11,324 bases of DNA from Flavobacteriaceae bacterium (lineage in GTDB: Bacteria; Bacteroidota; Bacteroidia; Flavobacteriales; Flavobacteriaceae). The notes beneath the pieces are model-generated. The model had not been told where the DNA came from and ran no database searches. It saw nothing but the letters and a program-made list of their open reading frames with translations. Made by a program: the position numbers and the translations under genes. The stretch covers positions 1 to 11,324 of the forward strand of contig JABHGH010000029.1 of the NCBI GenBank assembly GCA_018672145.1, written 5' to 3'. This document shows, piece by piece, positions 1 to 6,797 of this stretch. Within the stretch, counting starts at the first letter, position 1, and each line of letters begins with the position of its first letter.

Positions 1-1144
1 CACCAGACTTTGTAAAAACGACCGTGGGCTTATAGTGTGTTTCGATAAGGCGTGAAGCCACAATTCCAATAACCCCTTTATGCCAGTCGGAGCTGTACAC
101 CACCGTTGCACAGTTTTCGGTCTGACCACTTTCTTTGACTTGTTGTAGTGCTTGTTCTGTGATCTCTTTGTCTAGCGCTTTACGATCATCATTGAACGTC
201 TCAATCGCTTTTGCCAACTGAGCGGCTTCTTCTTTTGTTTTACTAAGCAACAATTCAACGGCATAGGTGCCGTGTTTCATTCGTCCTGCTGCATTGATAC
301 GTGGTGCAACTCGAAATACCAAATCTGTGACATTACAGGCGCGTTTTTTTCGTTCTCCCATGAGGGCTTCTAAGCCAGGGCGTGGGCCGTTCTCATAGAC
401 TTGCATTCCAAAATAGGTCAATGTCCTATTTTCTCCAATAATTGGAACAATATCTGCCGCCGAAGCGGTAGCAACCAAATCCAAGTAAGGTTGTAGTTCT
501 TCCACGGAAACCCCTTTCTTGCTGGCATGTCCTTGAATGAGCTTAAAGACCACGCCACATCCACAAAGTCCGTCAAAAGGATAGGAACAGTCGGAGCGTT
601 TGGGATCTAATACAGCGAGTGCGGGTGGCAGCGTTTCGCCTGGAGTATGGTGGTCGCAGATGATCACATCCATTCCTTTTTCATTGGCATAAGCAACCAA
701 ATCAACCGCTTTAATACCACAGTCCAAAGTGAACAAAAGCGTCACGCCTTCTGCCTCTGCATGATCAATTCCTTGTTGAGAAAGCCCGTAACCCTCCGCA
801 TAGCGGTCAGGGATATACGGAATTGGCGCATTATCTTGACCTTGTAAATAGGCCACCAATAAGGAAACCGCTGTCGTCCCATCGACGTCATAGTCGCCAA
901 AGACCATGATTTTTTCATTGGCGGTAATGGCTTGTTCTAAACGCTCTACTGCCGGGGTCATGTCTTGCATTAGAAAAGGATCATGGAGGTGAGTCCAATC
1001 GGGACGAAAAAATTGTTTTGCGGTGGCAAAGTTGGTCACCCCACGCTGCACAAGCAGTTGAGCAACAACCAAAGGAACACTGAGCTCTTCGGCGAGCGAT
1101 TGGAATGTTTTTTTATCTGGAAGTGACTGAATATCCCAACGCAT
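1..1144 (-). CDS. recJ: Single-stranded-DNA-specific 5'-3' exonuclease RecJ (C-terminus cut by window edge)
   Basis: RecJ degrades single-stranded DNA 5' to 3' in recombination and mismatch or base-excision repair. Reading the minus strand from ATG 1144 gives 381 uninterrupted codons running off position 1. The DHH phosphoesterase motifs occur in order: GDYDVDG at residues 83-89, DCG at 141-143, CDHH at 163-166 and ADIVPI at 230-235. They are followed by RINAAGR (282-288) and the start of the DHHA1 domain, HKGVIGIVASRL (355-366). RecJ in this group is usually around 560-580 residues, so about one third (the rest of DHHA1 and the OB domain) lies outside. The start is 1 nt downstream of the rsmI stop, so the two genes are almost certainly co-transcribed, with probable translational coupling. 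All metal-binding residues expected in the visible part are present. Identification is firm; only the end is unknown. Confidence 0.96.
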   Translation of the reverse strand, partial: MRWDIQSLPDKKTFQSLAEELSVPLVVAQLLVQRGVTNFATAKQFFRPDWTHLHDPFLMQDMTPAVERLEQAITANEKIMVFGDYDVDGTTAVSLLVAYLQGQDNAPIPYIPDRYAEGYGLSQQGIDHAEAEGVTLLFTLDCGIKAVDLVAYANEKGMDVIICDHHTPGETLPPALAVLDPKRSDCSYPFDGLCGCGVVFKLIQGHASKKGVSVEELQPYLDLVATASAADIVPIIGENRTLTYFGMQVYENGPRPGLEALMGERKKRACNVTDLVFRVAPRINAAGRMKHGTYAVELLLSKTKEEAAQLAKAIETFNDDRKALDKEITEQALQQVKESGQTENCATVVYSSDWHKGVIGIVASRLIETHYKPTVVFTKSG

Positions 1145-1145
1145 T

Positions 1146-1835
1146 TTAGGCCTTTCCTTTTATGACAAGCACAAATTCGCCTTTGGGCGTATGTGTTGAA
1201 AAATGAGATTGTAGTTCTTCCAAGGTCCCTCGTCTGCTTTCTTCAAACGTCTTCGTGATTTCTCTAGAAATAGATGCTTGACGGTCTGCGCCCATCGCTT
1301 CCACACACTGGCCGAGTGTTTTTACAATTCGATGAGGCGATTCATACAACACGATCGTCCTATGTTCTATCGCCAATAGATCGATACGTGATTTTCGTCC
1401 TTTTTTATGAGGTAGAAACCCCTCGAAAATAAAGCGGTCGGTGGGAAACCCACTTTGCACAAGTGCAGGGACAAAAGCCGTCGGGCCGGGTAATGTCTGC
1501 ACCTCCACGCCCGCGAACAAAGTTGCGCGTACCAACAAAAACCCAGGATCAGAAATGGCGGGTGTTCCCGCATCCGAAATCAATGCCATTTGTTTACCTT
1601 TTGCTAACTCTTGTACAATTTTATCGACTGTGTGATGTTCGTTGTGCATATGATAGGAGCGTGTGGGCGTGTCAATACTGTAGTGCGTAAGCAACTTTCG
1701 ACTCACTCGTGTGTCTTCGCACAACACTAGATCGACCTCGGTAAGCACGTCAATTGCTCGGAGGGTGATGTCACGCAAATTGCCAATCGGTGTAGGAACG
1801 ACATACAGGATACCATGATTGTGTTGTCTGTCCAA
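1146..1835 (-). CDS. rsmI: 16S rRNA (cytidine(1402)-2'-O)-methyltransferase RsmI
   Basis: RsmI uses S-adenosylmethionine to 2'-O-methylate C1402 in the decoding centre of 16S rRNA. The 229-residue protein is a full-length tetrapyrrole-methylase-fold enzyme: VPTPIGNLRDIT (13-24), EDTR (40-43), SDAGTPAISDPG (87-98), LPGPTA (115-120) and YESPHR (164-169) are family signatures. The conserved core starts only about 9 residues in, and the frame upstream has no ATG before a TGA near 1864-1866. TTG at 1835 is therefore the best start; CTG within the conserved strand looks too late. It is the first gene of a minus-strand unit with recJ, which starts 1 nt after its TAA, and it is divergent from tdk. 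Function is near certain from motifs; the start codon is inferred. Confidence 0.95.
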   Translation of the reverse strand: MDRQHNHGILYVVPTPIGNLRDITLRAIDVLTEVDLVLCEDTRVSRKLLTHYSIDTPTRSYHMHNEHHTVDKIVQELAKGKQMALISDAGTPAISDPGFLLVRATLFAGVEVQTLPGPTAFVPALVQSGFPTDRFIFEGFLPHKKGRKSRIDLLAIEHRTIVLYESPHRIVKTLGQCVEAMGADRQASISREITKTFEESRRGTLEELQSHFSTHTPKGEFVLVIKGKA

Positions 1836-1873
1836 AGTGTTTTTTATATAGGTTTTTTGGGTCTGTTGAGGAA

Positions 1874-1881
1874 TAAAGATA
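1874..1881 (-). promoter_or_regulatory. Possible -7 element for rsmI-recJ
   Basis: On the minus strand this reads TATCTTTA, one mismatch from the Bacteroidota -7 consensus TAnnTTTG. It lies 38 nt before the proposed TTG start of rsmI. I see no good TTTG -33 partner at the usual spacing, so this is only a candidate. The divergent gap 1836-2006 must nevertheless hold promoters for both directions. Confidence 0.25.
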
Positions 1882-1945
1882 AGTCATTTCTTTGGTAAAT
1901 GGCTTTGAACAAAACGCTTTGTGAATATTTCTTGGTCCGCTTCTT

Positions 1946-1972
1946 TTTGATGACTTGATTTTAATACCTTTG
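1946..1972 (+). promoter_or_regulatory. Putative Bacteroidota promoter for tdk-alr
   Basis: TACCTTTG at 1965-1972 matches the -7 consensus TAnnTTTG exactly. TTTG at 1946-1949 can serve as the -33 element, although the 15-nt spacer is shorter than the usual 17-23. Transcription would begin near 1979, leaving a leader of roughly 28 nt before ATG 2007. The -7 match is good and the -33 weak. Confidence 0.5.
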
Positions 1973-2006
1973 TGAGAAGCGTGTTAGCGTGTAATCAACA
2001 AACACT

Positions 2007-2648
2007 ATGTTTCTCGAAAATACAGTAAATCAGAAAGAACAATTTGGCTGGATCGAAGTCATTTGTGGTTCGATGTTTTCTGGGAAAACAGAGGAGTTAA
2101 TTCGTCGATTAAAGCGCGCACAATTTGCCAAGCAGAACGTTGAGATTTTTAAGCCAACCGTCGATAATCGTTATGACAACAACATGGTGGTTTCTCACGA
2201 TGCCAACGAAATTCGCTCAACGCCCGTACCCGCAGCCGCAAATATCCGGATCCTGGCTGATAACTGTGATGTGGTTGGCATTGACGAAGCCCAGTTTTTT
2301 GACGACGAGATTATTTCTGTCTGTAACGATTTGGCCAACAAAGGCATTCGTGTCATTGTCGCTGGTTTAGACATGGATTATAAAGGCAACCCTTTTGGTC
2401 CCATGCCCAGCCTTATGGCAACTGCCGAATATGTGACCAAAGTCCATGCGGTTTGTACACATACAGGAAACCTGGCGCAATATAGTTTTCGCAAATCTGA
2501 CGATGACAACTTGGTGTTTCTTGGCGAAACTGCTGAATACGAGCCCTTGAGTCGGGCTGCCTTTTACCAAGCCATGAATGCGGATGATAAGGCCAATGCT
2601 TCCTCCAAAAACGACCGTGCAAATCACAAAAACAAACAACGTGGGTAA
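2007..2648 (+). CDS. tdk: Thymidine kinase (type II, TK1-like)
   Basis: Thymidine kinase phosphorylates thymidine to dTMP with ATP in cytosolic pyrimidine salvage. The 213-residue protein has the TK1-type P-loop GSMFSGKT (21-28), the DEAQF motif (93-97) whose Glu is the expected catalytic base, and the lasso/substrate segment LDMDYKGNPFGPM (121-133). The zinc site looks degraded. Only Cys150 of the usual CxxC is present (C-T-H-T), and no C-terminal CxxH/CxxC pair follows. The region after residue 190 is a hydrophilic, low-complexity tail rich in N, K, D and A; it overlaps the alr 5' end and is probably not needed for catalysis. The start at ATG 2007 leaves about 15 residues before the first strand and follows a good -7 element by 34 nt. 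Downstream alr is surely co-transcribed. Confidence 0.95.
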   Translation: MFLENTVNQKEQFGWIEVICGSMFSGKTEELIRRLKRAQFAKQNVEIFKPTVDNRYDNNMVVSHDANEIRSTPVPAAANIRILADNCDVVGIDEAQFFDDEIISVCNDLANKGIRVIVAGLDMDYKGNPFGPMPSLMATAEYVTKVHAVCTHTGNLAQYSFRKSDDDNLVFLGETAEYEPLSRAAFYQAMNADDKANASSKNDRANHKNKQRG

Positions 2649-3729
2649 AGGAACACGACTCGAAATTCATCTGCGCGCTCTCCGCCACAATTTTCAGCAG
2701 ATCCGAAATCAATTGCAGACCCACACAAAGCTTTTGGCCGTGGTCAAATCGTTTGCCTACGGTTCGGATGCCATTGAGATTGCTCGTTGCCTTTGCGATG
2801 AAGGTGCCGATTATTTAGGTGTCGCCTATGTTCAAGAAGGAGTCGAGTTGCGAAATGCAGGCATTCAGCTGCCCATTCTTGTTCTTCACCCGCAAGCACA
2901 TCAACTCGCAACAATGGTCAAACATCAACTCGAACCTAGTGTGTATTCATGGCGCATCCTCAACAAACTCGAAGAAGTCTTAAACGCCCAAAAAAAAGAA
3001 AATTATCCTGTTCATCTCAAGTTTAACACAGGCTTAAATCGATTAGGGTTTTCCCCCGAAGAGTCCAATAAGCTGCAAAGCCATCTGGTGTCGTCAAACA
3101 TTCGTGTGCAGGGCGTTTTGTCTCATCTTGGTGCAACTGAAGACCCAAACGAAAAAGAATTTACCCATCGTCAGCTTGAAAAATTTAACGCATTACAATC
3201 CGTGTTTGGCGATACGCCCATCTACCATGTTCTCAACACCTCTGGGGTGTTTAACTATCCTCAGTCACATGGTGGTATGGTGCGCTCTGGCATTGGCTTG
3301 TATGGGTATGGCAATCATGAAAAAGTGAGCGCCTTACTCCAACCTGTGGGTGTGCTCAAAACGGTAATCTCACAAATCCATGAGGTGCAAACGGGAGAAT
3401 CTGTAGGCTATAACCGTGGGTTTGTTGCCAACAAACCAACACGTTCTGCCACCTTACCCATCGGACATGCTGACGGCATAGGTCGTTTTTACGGAAACGG
3501 CAAGGGTTATGTCAGTATTGATGGTCAAAAAGCAGCCGTGCTTGGTAATGTCTGTATGGACATGATCATGGTTGATGTCACAAATATTGACTGTGAAGAA
3601 GGGGATGACGTTATTGTCTTTGGAGAACACGGAACCTCCGCAGAACAAGTCGCAGAACACGCCAACACCATATCCTACGAATTGCTTACTGCCATTTCAC
3701 AACGAGTCCCCAGAGTCATTATTGATTAA
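2578..3729 (+). CDS. alr: Alanine racemase (PLP-dependent)
   Basis: Alanine racemase interconverts L- and D-alanine, supplying D-Ala for peptidoglycan. Numbering from ATG 2578 (383 codons), the PLP Schiff-base lysine is in VVKSFAYG (K57). The N-terminal TIM-barrel signature LEIHLRALRHN is at 28-38, the glycine-rich GIGLYGYG at 238-245, and the second catalytic base is probably Tyr278 in SVGYNR. Next comes ATLPIGHADGIGR (291-303), then the beta domain with NVCMDMIMVDV (324-334). The start is uncertain. ATG 2578, 2584 and 2596 are in frame, and GTG 2641 would give a leader of normal family length (MGKGTRLEI) with only an 8-nt overlap with tdk. The longest frame overlaps tdk by 71 nt. This is the stand-alone form, not the MurF-Alr fusion also known in Bacteroidota. 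It is the second gene of the tdk-alr unit and is followed by a weak terminator-like hairpin. Confidence 0.94.
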   Translation: MRMIRPMLPPKTTVQITKTNNVGKGTRLEIHLRALRHNFQQIRNQLQTHTKLLAVVKSFAYGSDAIEIARCLCDEGADYLGVAYVQEGVELRNAGIQLPILVLHPQAHQLATMVKHQLEPSVYSWRILNKLEEVLNAQKKENYPVHLKFNTGLNRLGFSPEESNKLQSHLVSSNIRVQGVLSHLGATEDPNEKEFTHRQLEKFNALQSVFGDTPIYHVLNTSGVFNYPQSHGGMVRSGIGLYGYGNHEKVSALLQPVGVLKTVISQIHEVQTGESVGYNRGFVANKPTRSATLPIGHADGIGRFYGNGKGYVSIDGQKAAVLGNVCMDMIMVDVTNIDCEEGDDVIVFGEHGTSAEQVAEHANTISYELLTAISQRVPRVIID

Positions 3730-3741
3730 CTGTGTGTTTTG

Positions 3742-3761
3742 TAACATTTTGTTATTTTTTT
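3742..3761 (+). terminator. Possible intrinsic terminator after alr
   Basis: TAACA (3742-3746) and TGTTA (3750-3754) form a perfect but AT-rich 5-bp stem with a TTT loop, followed directly by seven T (3755-3761). It lies 13 nt after the alr stop. The stem has a single G-C pair, so termination may be partial and some read-through into asd is possible. Confidence 0.4.
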
Positions 3762-3791
3762 GAAAATTGACTTCTATTTATCCTTCGTTGT

Positions 3792-3811
3792 TAGATTTAT
3801 CTTTATTTTTG
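3792..3811 (+). promoter_or_regulatory. Candidate promoter elements for asd
   Basis: TATTTTTG at 3804-3811 fits the TAnnTTTG -7 consensus exactly and is 19 nt before ATG 3831, but has no convincing -33 at normal spacing. An alternative is TAGATTTA at 3792-3799 (one mismatch), with TTGA at 3767-3770 as -33 and a 21-nt spacer. Either would give asd its own promoter in the 101-nt gap after alr. I cannot choose between them by eye. Confidence 0.4.
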
Positions 3812-3830
3812 CTCCCTTAAATAAAAACAC

Positions 3831-4820
3831 ATGATAGTTGCAGTTGTAGGAGCCACAGGCATGGTGGGAGAAATCATGCGAACGGTCCTTGAAGAACGAA
3901 ATTTTCCCATTACAGAATTCCTTCCTGTCGCGTCGGAACGATCAGTGGGCAAAACGATCTCTTTTCAAGGGAAGGACTATACGGTCATTGGACTTGAAGA
4001 TGCTGTGAAGCGAGTGCCTGATTTTGCTTTGTTTTCGGCTGGAGGGCAAACCTCCCTTGATTGGGCTCCGAAATTTGCCGCCGTGGGCACAACGGTGATT
4101 GACAATTCCTCTGCTTGGCGAATGCATCCAGACCATAAACTCATTGTCCCCGAAATCAATGCTGATCAATTGACAACTGATGACAAAATCATTGCCAACC
4201 CAAACTGCTCAACAATTCAAATGGTCATGGCACTTGCGCCCATCCATAAACGATATGGTATTGAGCGTGTTGTGGTGTCAACCTATCAGTCGATTACAGG
4301 AACTGGGGTCAAAGCCGTACAACAATTGGAGGATGAATATGCTGGTATTGATGGCGAAAAAGCCTATCCACACGATATTCATCGCAATGCTTTACCACAC
4401 TGTGATGTGTTTCTGGACAATGGCTATACCAAAGAGGAAATGAAGTTGGTCAATGAAACACATAAAATTCTCGATCCAAGCATTCAGGTAACAGCTACTG
4501 CCGTGCGTATCCCTGTTGTCGGTGGCCATAGTGAAGCTGTTAACTTGACCCTTTCCAAAACACCTGATCTTGACGAAATTCGCGACTTGCTCAACAATAC
4601 GCCAGGGGTTGTTGTTGTTGACAATTTGCAAAATAACGAGTACCCCATGCCTCTCAATGCTGAAGGAAAAGACGATGTCTTTGTGGGACGGATTCGTAAA
4701 GATGAATCACAAGATAAAGGAATAAACTTGTGGATTGTAGCAGACAACCTCCGCAAAGGAGCTGCCACCAACACTGTGCAAATTGCTGAATACCTTATGC
4801 GAAATGTCGAAGCGATATAA
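3831..4820 (+). CDS. asd: Aspartate-semialdehyde dehydrogenase
   Basis: Asd reduces L-aspartyl-4-phosphate to L-aspartate-semialdehyde with NADPH. This is the branch-point step to lysine/diaminopimelate, threonine and methionine, so it also supplies a cell-wall precursor. The 329-residue protein has the NADP-binding GATGMVG (7-13) of the Rossmann fold. The catalytic Cys126 is in NPNCSTIQ, followed by STYQSITGTG (150-159), substrate-binding Arg226 in AVRIPV and the active-site His233 in GGHSEA. Length and motifs fit a complete, active enzyme. ATG 3831 places the first beta strand (MIVAVVGATG) at the very N-terminus, as is normal. It follows alr after 101 nt on the same strand, with candidate promoters between, and converges on accC. 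Confidence 0.97.
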   Translation: MIVAVVGATGMVGEIMRTVLEERNFPITEFLPVASERSVGKTISFQGKDYTVIGLEDAVKRVPDFALFSAGGQTSLDWAPKFAAVGTTVIDNSSAWRMHPDHKLIVPEINADQLTTDDKIIANPNCSTIQMVMALAPIHKRYGIERVVVSTYQSITGTGVKAVQQLEDEYAGIDGEKAYPHDIHRNALPHCDVFLDNGYTKEEMKLVNETHKILDPSIQVTATAVRIPVVGGHSEAVNLTLSKTPDLDEIRDLLNNTPGVVVVDNLQNNEYPMPLNAEGKDDVFVGRIRKDESQDKGINLWIVADNLRKGAATNTVQIAEYLMRNVEAI

Positions 4821-4861
4821 CCATAAAAATCCCCTCCAAACAACATTGGGTAAGTCCTAAA

Positions 4862-4899
4862 TCCAACTGCTAATACTAGTAGCTTTCTAGGTCGTTGGA
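4862..4899. other. Nested inverted repeats in the asd/accC convergent gap
   Basis: TCCAAC (4862-4867) pairs perfectly with GTTGGA (4894-4899). Inside it GCTA (4869-4872) can pair with TAGC (4880-4883). The structure sits in the 106-nt gap between two convergent genes, where a bidirectional terminator would be expected. The loop is long and no clear T-run follows on the plus strand (the minus strand has only TTT after the stem), so a terminator role is a guess. Confidence 0.25.
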
Positions 4900-4926
4900 A
4901 GCAAACTTTATGAAATTGTCTTGAAT

Positions 4927-6273
4927 TTAAGAGGACGATTTCATTTCAAAGTCTTCCATAAACTTGGTGGTGTAATTTCCAGCGACATAATCGGGATGAT
5001 CCATCAACTGTCGATGAAAAGCTATTGTGGTTTTCACACCTTCAATGACAAATTCGTCCAATGCTCTTTTCATCTTATTAATGGCCTCCTCACGAGTTTG
5101 TGCCGTAGTAATCAATTTAGCAATCATCGAATCGTAGTGAGGTGGTATTACATAGCCCCCATATACGTGTGTGTCCAACCGTACCCCATGTCCTCCTGGA
5201 GTATGTAGCGTTTGAATAACTCCTGGAGATGGACGAAAATCATTGTAGGGATCTTCAGCGTTGATACGACATTCTATGGCGTGCAGTTTTGGAAAATAGT
5301 TGTTTCCGCTTAATCGTTTACCAGCAGCTACTTTGATTTGTTCAGCAATCAAATCATAATCAATCACTTGCTCGGTAATAGGATGCTCCACCTGAATACG
5401 GGTGTTCATCTCCATAAAGTAAAACTTTCGGTGTTTGTCGACAAGGAATTCAACGGTTCCTGCTCCTTCATATTTGATGTATTCAGCCGCTTTGACGGCC
5501 GCTTCACCCATTTTTTTACGCAAGGCATCCGTCATAAAAGGGGAAGGCGTTTCTTCGGTGAGTTTTTGGTGACGACGTTGCACCGAACAGTCTCTCTCCG
5601 AGAGGTGACATGCTTTGCCGTACTTATCGCCCACGACTTGAATCTCAATATGACGTGGTTCTTCGATGAGTTTTTCCATATACATGCCGTCGTTTCCAAA
5701 AGATGCTTTGGCTTCCTGACGAGCACTGTCCCATGCTTTTTGAAGATCGTTTTCCGACCAAACCGCACGCATTCCTTTACCGCCACCACCAGCGGTGGCT
5801 TTTAGCATAACGGGATATCCCACTTTTACAGCGAGTTTTTTACACTGTGTAAAATCTTTGATCAACCCTTCAGAGCCAGGGATCGTGGGTACGCCGGCTG
5901 CTTTCATCGTTGCCTTTGCCGTGGCTTTGTCTCCCATTTTGTTAATCATGTCTGCAGAGGCTCCAATGAATTTGATTTTGTGCTCATCACAAATTTTTGA
6001 AAACTTGGCGTTTTCTGACAAAAACCCATAGCCAGGATGAATGGCATCGGCATTGGTGATTTCTGCTGCAGCAATAATGTTGGGAATTTTTAGATATGAC
6101 TCCGAACTTGGTGCAGGACCAATACAAACTGCTTCATCTGCAAATTTGACATGCAAACTTTCTTCGTCTGCTTTCGAGTACACGGCTACCGTACCGATAC
6201 CCATTTCACGACAGGTTCGTATCACGCGTAACGCAATTTCGCCACGATTGGCGATAAGTATCTTTTTAAACAT
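4927..6273 (-). CDS. accC: Acetyl-CoA carboxylase, biotin carboxylase subunit
   Basis: AccC carboxylates the biotin on BCCP using ATP and bicarbonate, the first half-reaction of malonyl-CoA synthesis. The 448 residues cover the full enzyme. An N-terminal biotin-carboxylase domain begins MFKKILIANRGEIA and includes the HPGYGFLSEN motif (79-88). The ATP-grasp domain carries the glycine-rich lid AGGGGKGMR (161-169), Lys238 in HQKLTEETP, and EMNTRIQVEHPITE (288-301), which holds a metal-binding Glu and the catalytic Arg292. The C-terminal domain includes ECRINAEDP (334-342). There is no fused BCCP or carboxyltransferase domain; the length matches stand-alone bacterial AccC. It is the last gene of fabH-accB-accC, 17 nt after accB, so supply of the partner protein is matched. 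The carboxyltransferase subunits are not in this window. Confidence 0.97.
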   Translation of the reverse strand: MFKKILIANRGEIALRVIRTCREMGIGTVAVYSKADEESLHVKFADEAVCIGPAPSSESYLKIPNIIAAAEITNADAIHPGYGFLSENAKFSKICDEHKIKFIGASADMINKMGDKATAKATMKAAGVPTIPGSEGLIKDFTQCKKLAVKVGYPVMLKATAGGGGKGMRAVWSENDLQKAWDSARQEAKASFGNDGMYMEKLIEEPRHIEIQVVGDKYGKACHLSERDCSVQRRHQKLTEETPSPFMTDALRKKMGEAAVKAAEYIKYEGAGTVEFLVDKHRKFYFMEMNTRIQVEHPITEQVIDYDLIAEQIKVAAGKRLSGNNYFPKLHAIECRINAEDPYNDFRPSPGVIQTLHTPGGHGVRLDTHVYGGYVIPPHYDSMIAKLITTAQTREEAINKMKRALDEFVIEGVKTTIAFHRQLMDHPDYVAGNYTTKFMEDFEMKSSS

Positions 6274-6290
6274 CTTCTTGAGTTTGATGG

Positions 6291-6776
6291 TTAGGAAGGA
6301 TCAATCACAAATAATGGTTGATCGAATTCTACAGGCGAAGAATCGTCAACAAGAATTTTAACAATGGTTCCTGAGAATTCGGACTCAATTTCGTTAAAGA
6401 GTTTCATCGCTTCAACAACACACAACACTTGACCTTCACTCACTTGGTCTCCCACCTCAATAAAGTTGGGTTTGTCTGGAGATGGCTTACGGTAAAAAGT
6501 TCCGATAATTGGAGATTTGATTGTAATGTGGTTATCGTCTTGCGAAACAGCAACAGGTTCTGGCGAAGTCGTTGCTGATTCCAAAGGCGTGGCAGGAGCT
6601 GCTACAGGAGCAGCAACTTGCACTGCTTCGATCGCAGGAACAGTTGACACGACTTGCTGAACGACATCTCCACCTGTCTTAATTGTGACTTTAGTGTCAC
6701 CCATTTCGACATAAACTTCGTTGACGCCTGATTTGGCGACAAACTTGATTAGATTTTGGATTTCTTTAAGTTCCAT
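6291..6776 (-). CDS. accB: Acetyl-CoA carboxylase, biotin carboxyl carrier protein (BCCP)
   Basis: BCCP carries the carboxybiotin group between AccC and the carboxyltransferase. The 161-residue protein has the expected three parts. A short N-terminal helix-rich segment (1-33) is followed by a Pro/Ala/Val-rich flexible linker (about 45-80). The C-terminal biotinyl/lipoyl domain (about 84-159) contains the biotin attachment site EAMK, with Lys125, followed by LFNEIESE. The thumb-like insertion FYRKPSPDKPNFIEVGD (94-110), a hallmark of true AccB, is present, so this is not a lipoyl or pyruvate/oxaloacetate carboxylase carrier domain. The start is ATG 6776, 21 nt after fabH; accC follows 17 nt after its stop. 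No separate promoter is evident, so it should be read from the fabH transcript. Confidence 0.97.
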   Translation of the reverse strand: MELKEIQNLIKFVAKSGVNEVYVEMGDTKVTIKTGGDVVQQVVSTVPAIEAVQVAAPVAAPATPLESATTSPEPVAVSQDDNHITIKSPIIGTFYRKPSPDKPNFIEVGDQVSEGQVLCVVEAMKLFNEIESEFSGTIVKILVDDSSPVEFDQPLFVIDPS

Positions 6777-6797
6777 AATGATTTAGTTATTGTTTTT

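Noticed and set aside
647..847. 66-codon plus-strand open frame inside recJ
   Set aside because: It is antisense to the RecJ DHH core, which is conserved throughout this stretch.
2413..2724. Minus-strand open frames across tdk and alr
   Set aside because: They lie opposite two clearly conserved plus-strand genes and show no motif or start signal.
4876..4883. CTAGTAGC shared with 11262-11269 as a dispersed repeat
   Set aside because: Eight bases shared at two hairpin sites is within chance for a window of this length, and the flanks do not match.
5338..5805. 155-codon open frame on the plus strand opposite accC
   Set aside because: It is entirely antisense to the well-conserved accC frame and its sequence (Phe/His-rich) resembles no protein I know; open antisense frames are expected opposite such genes.
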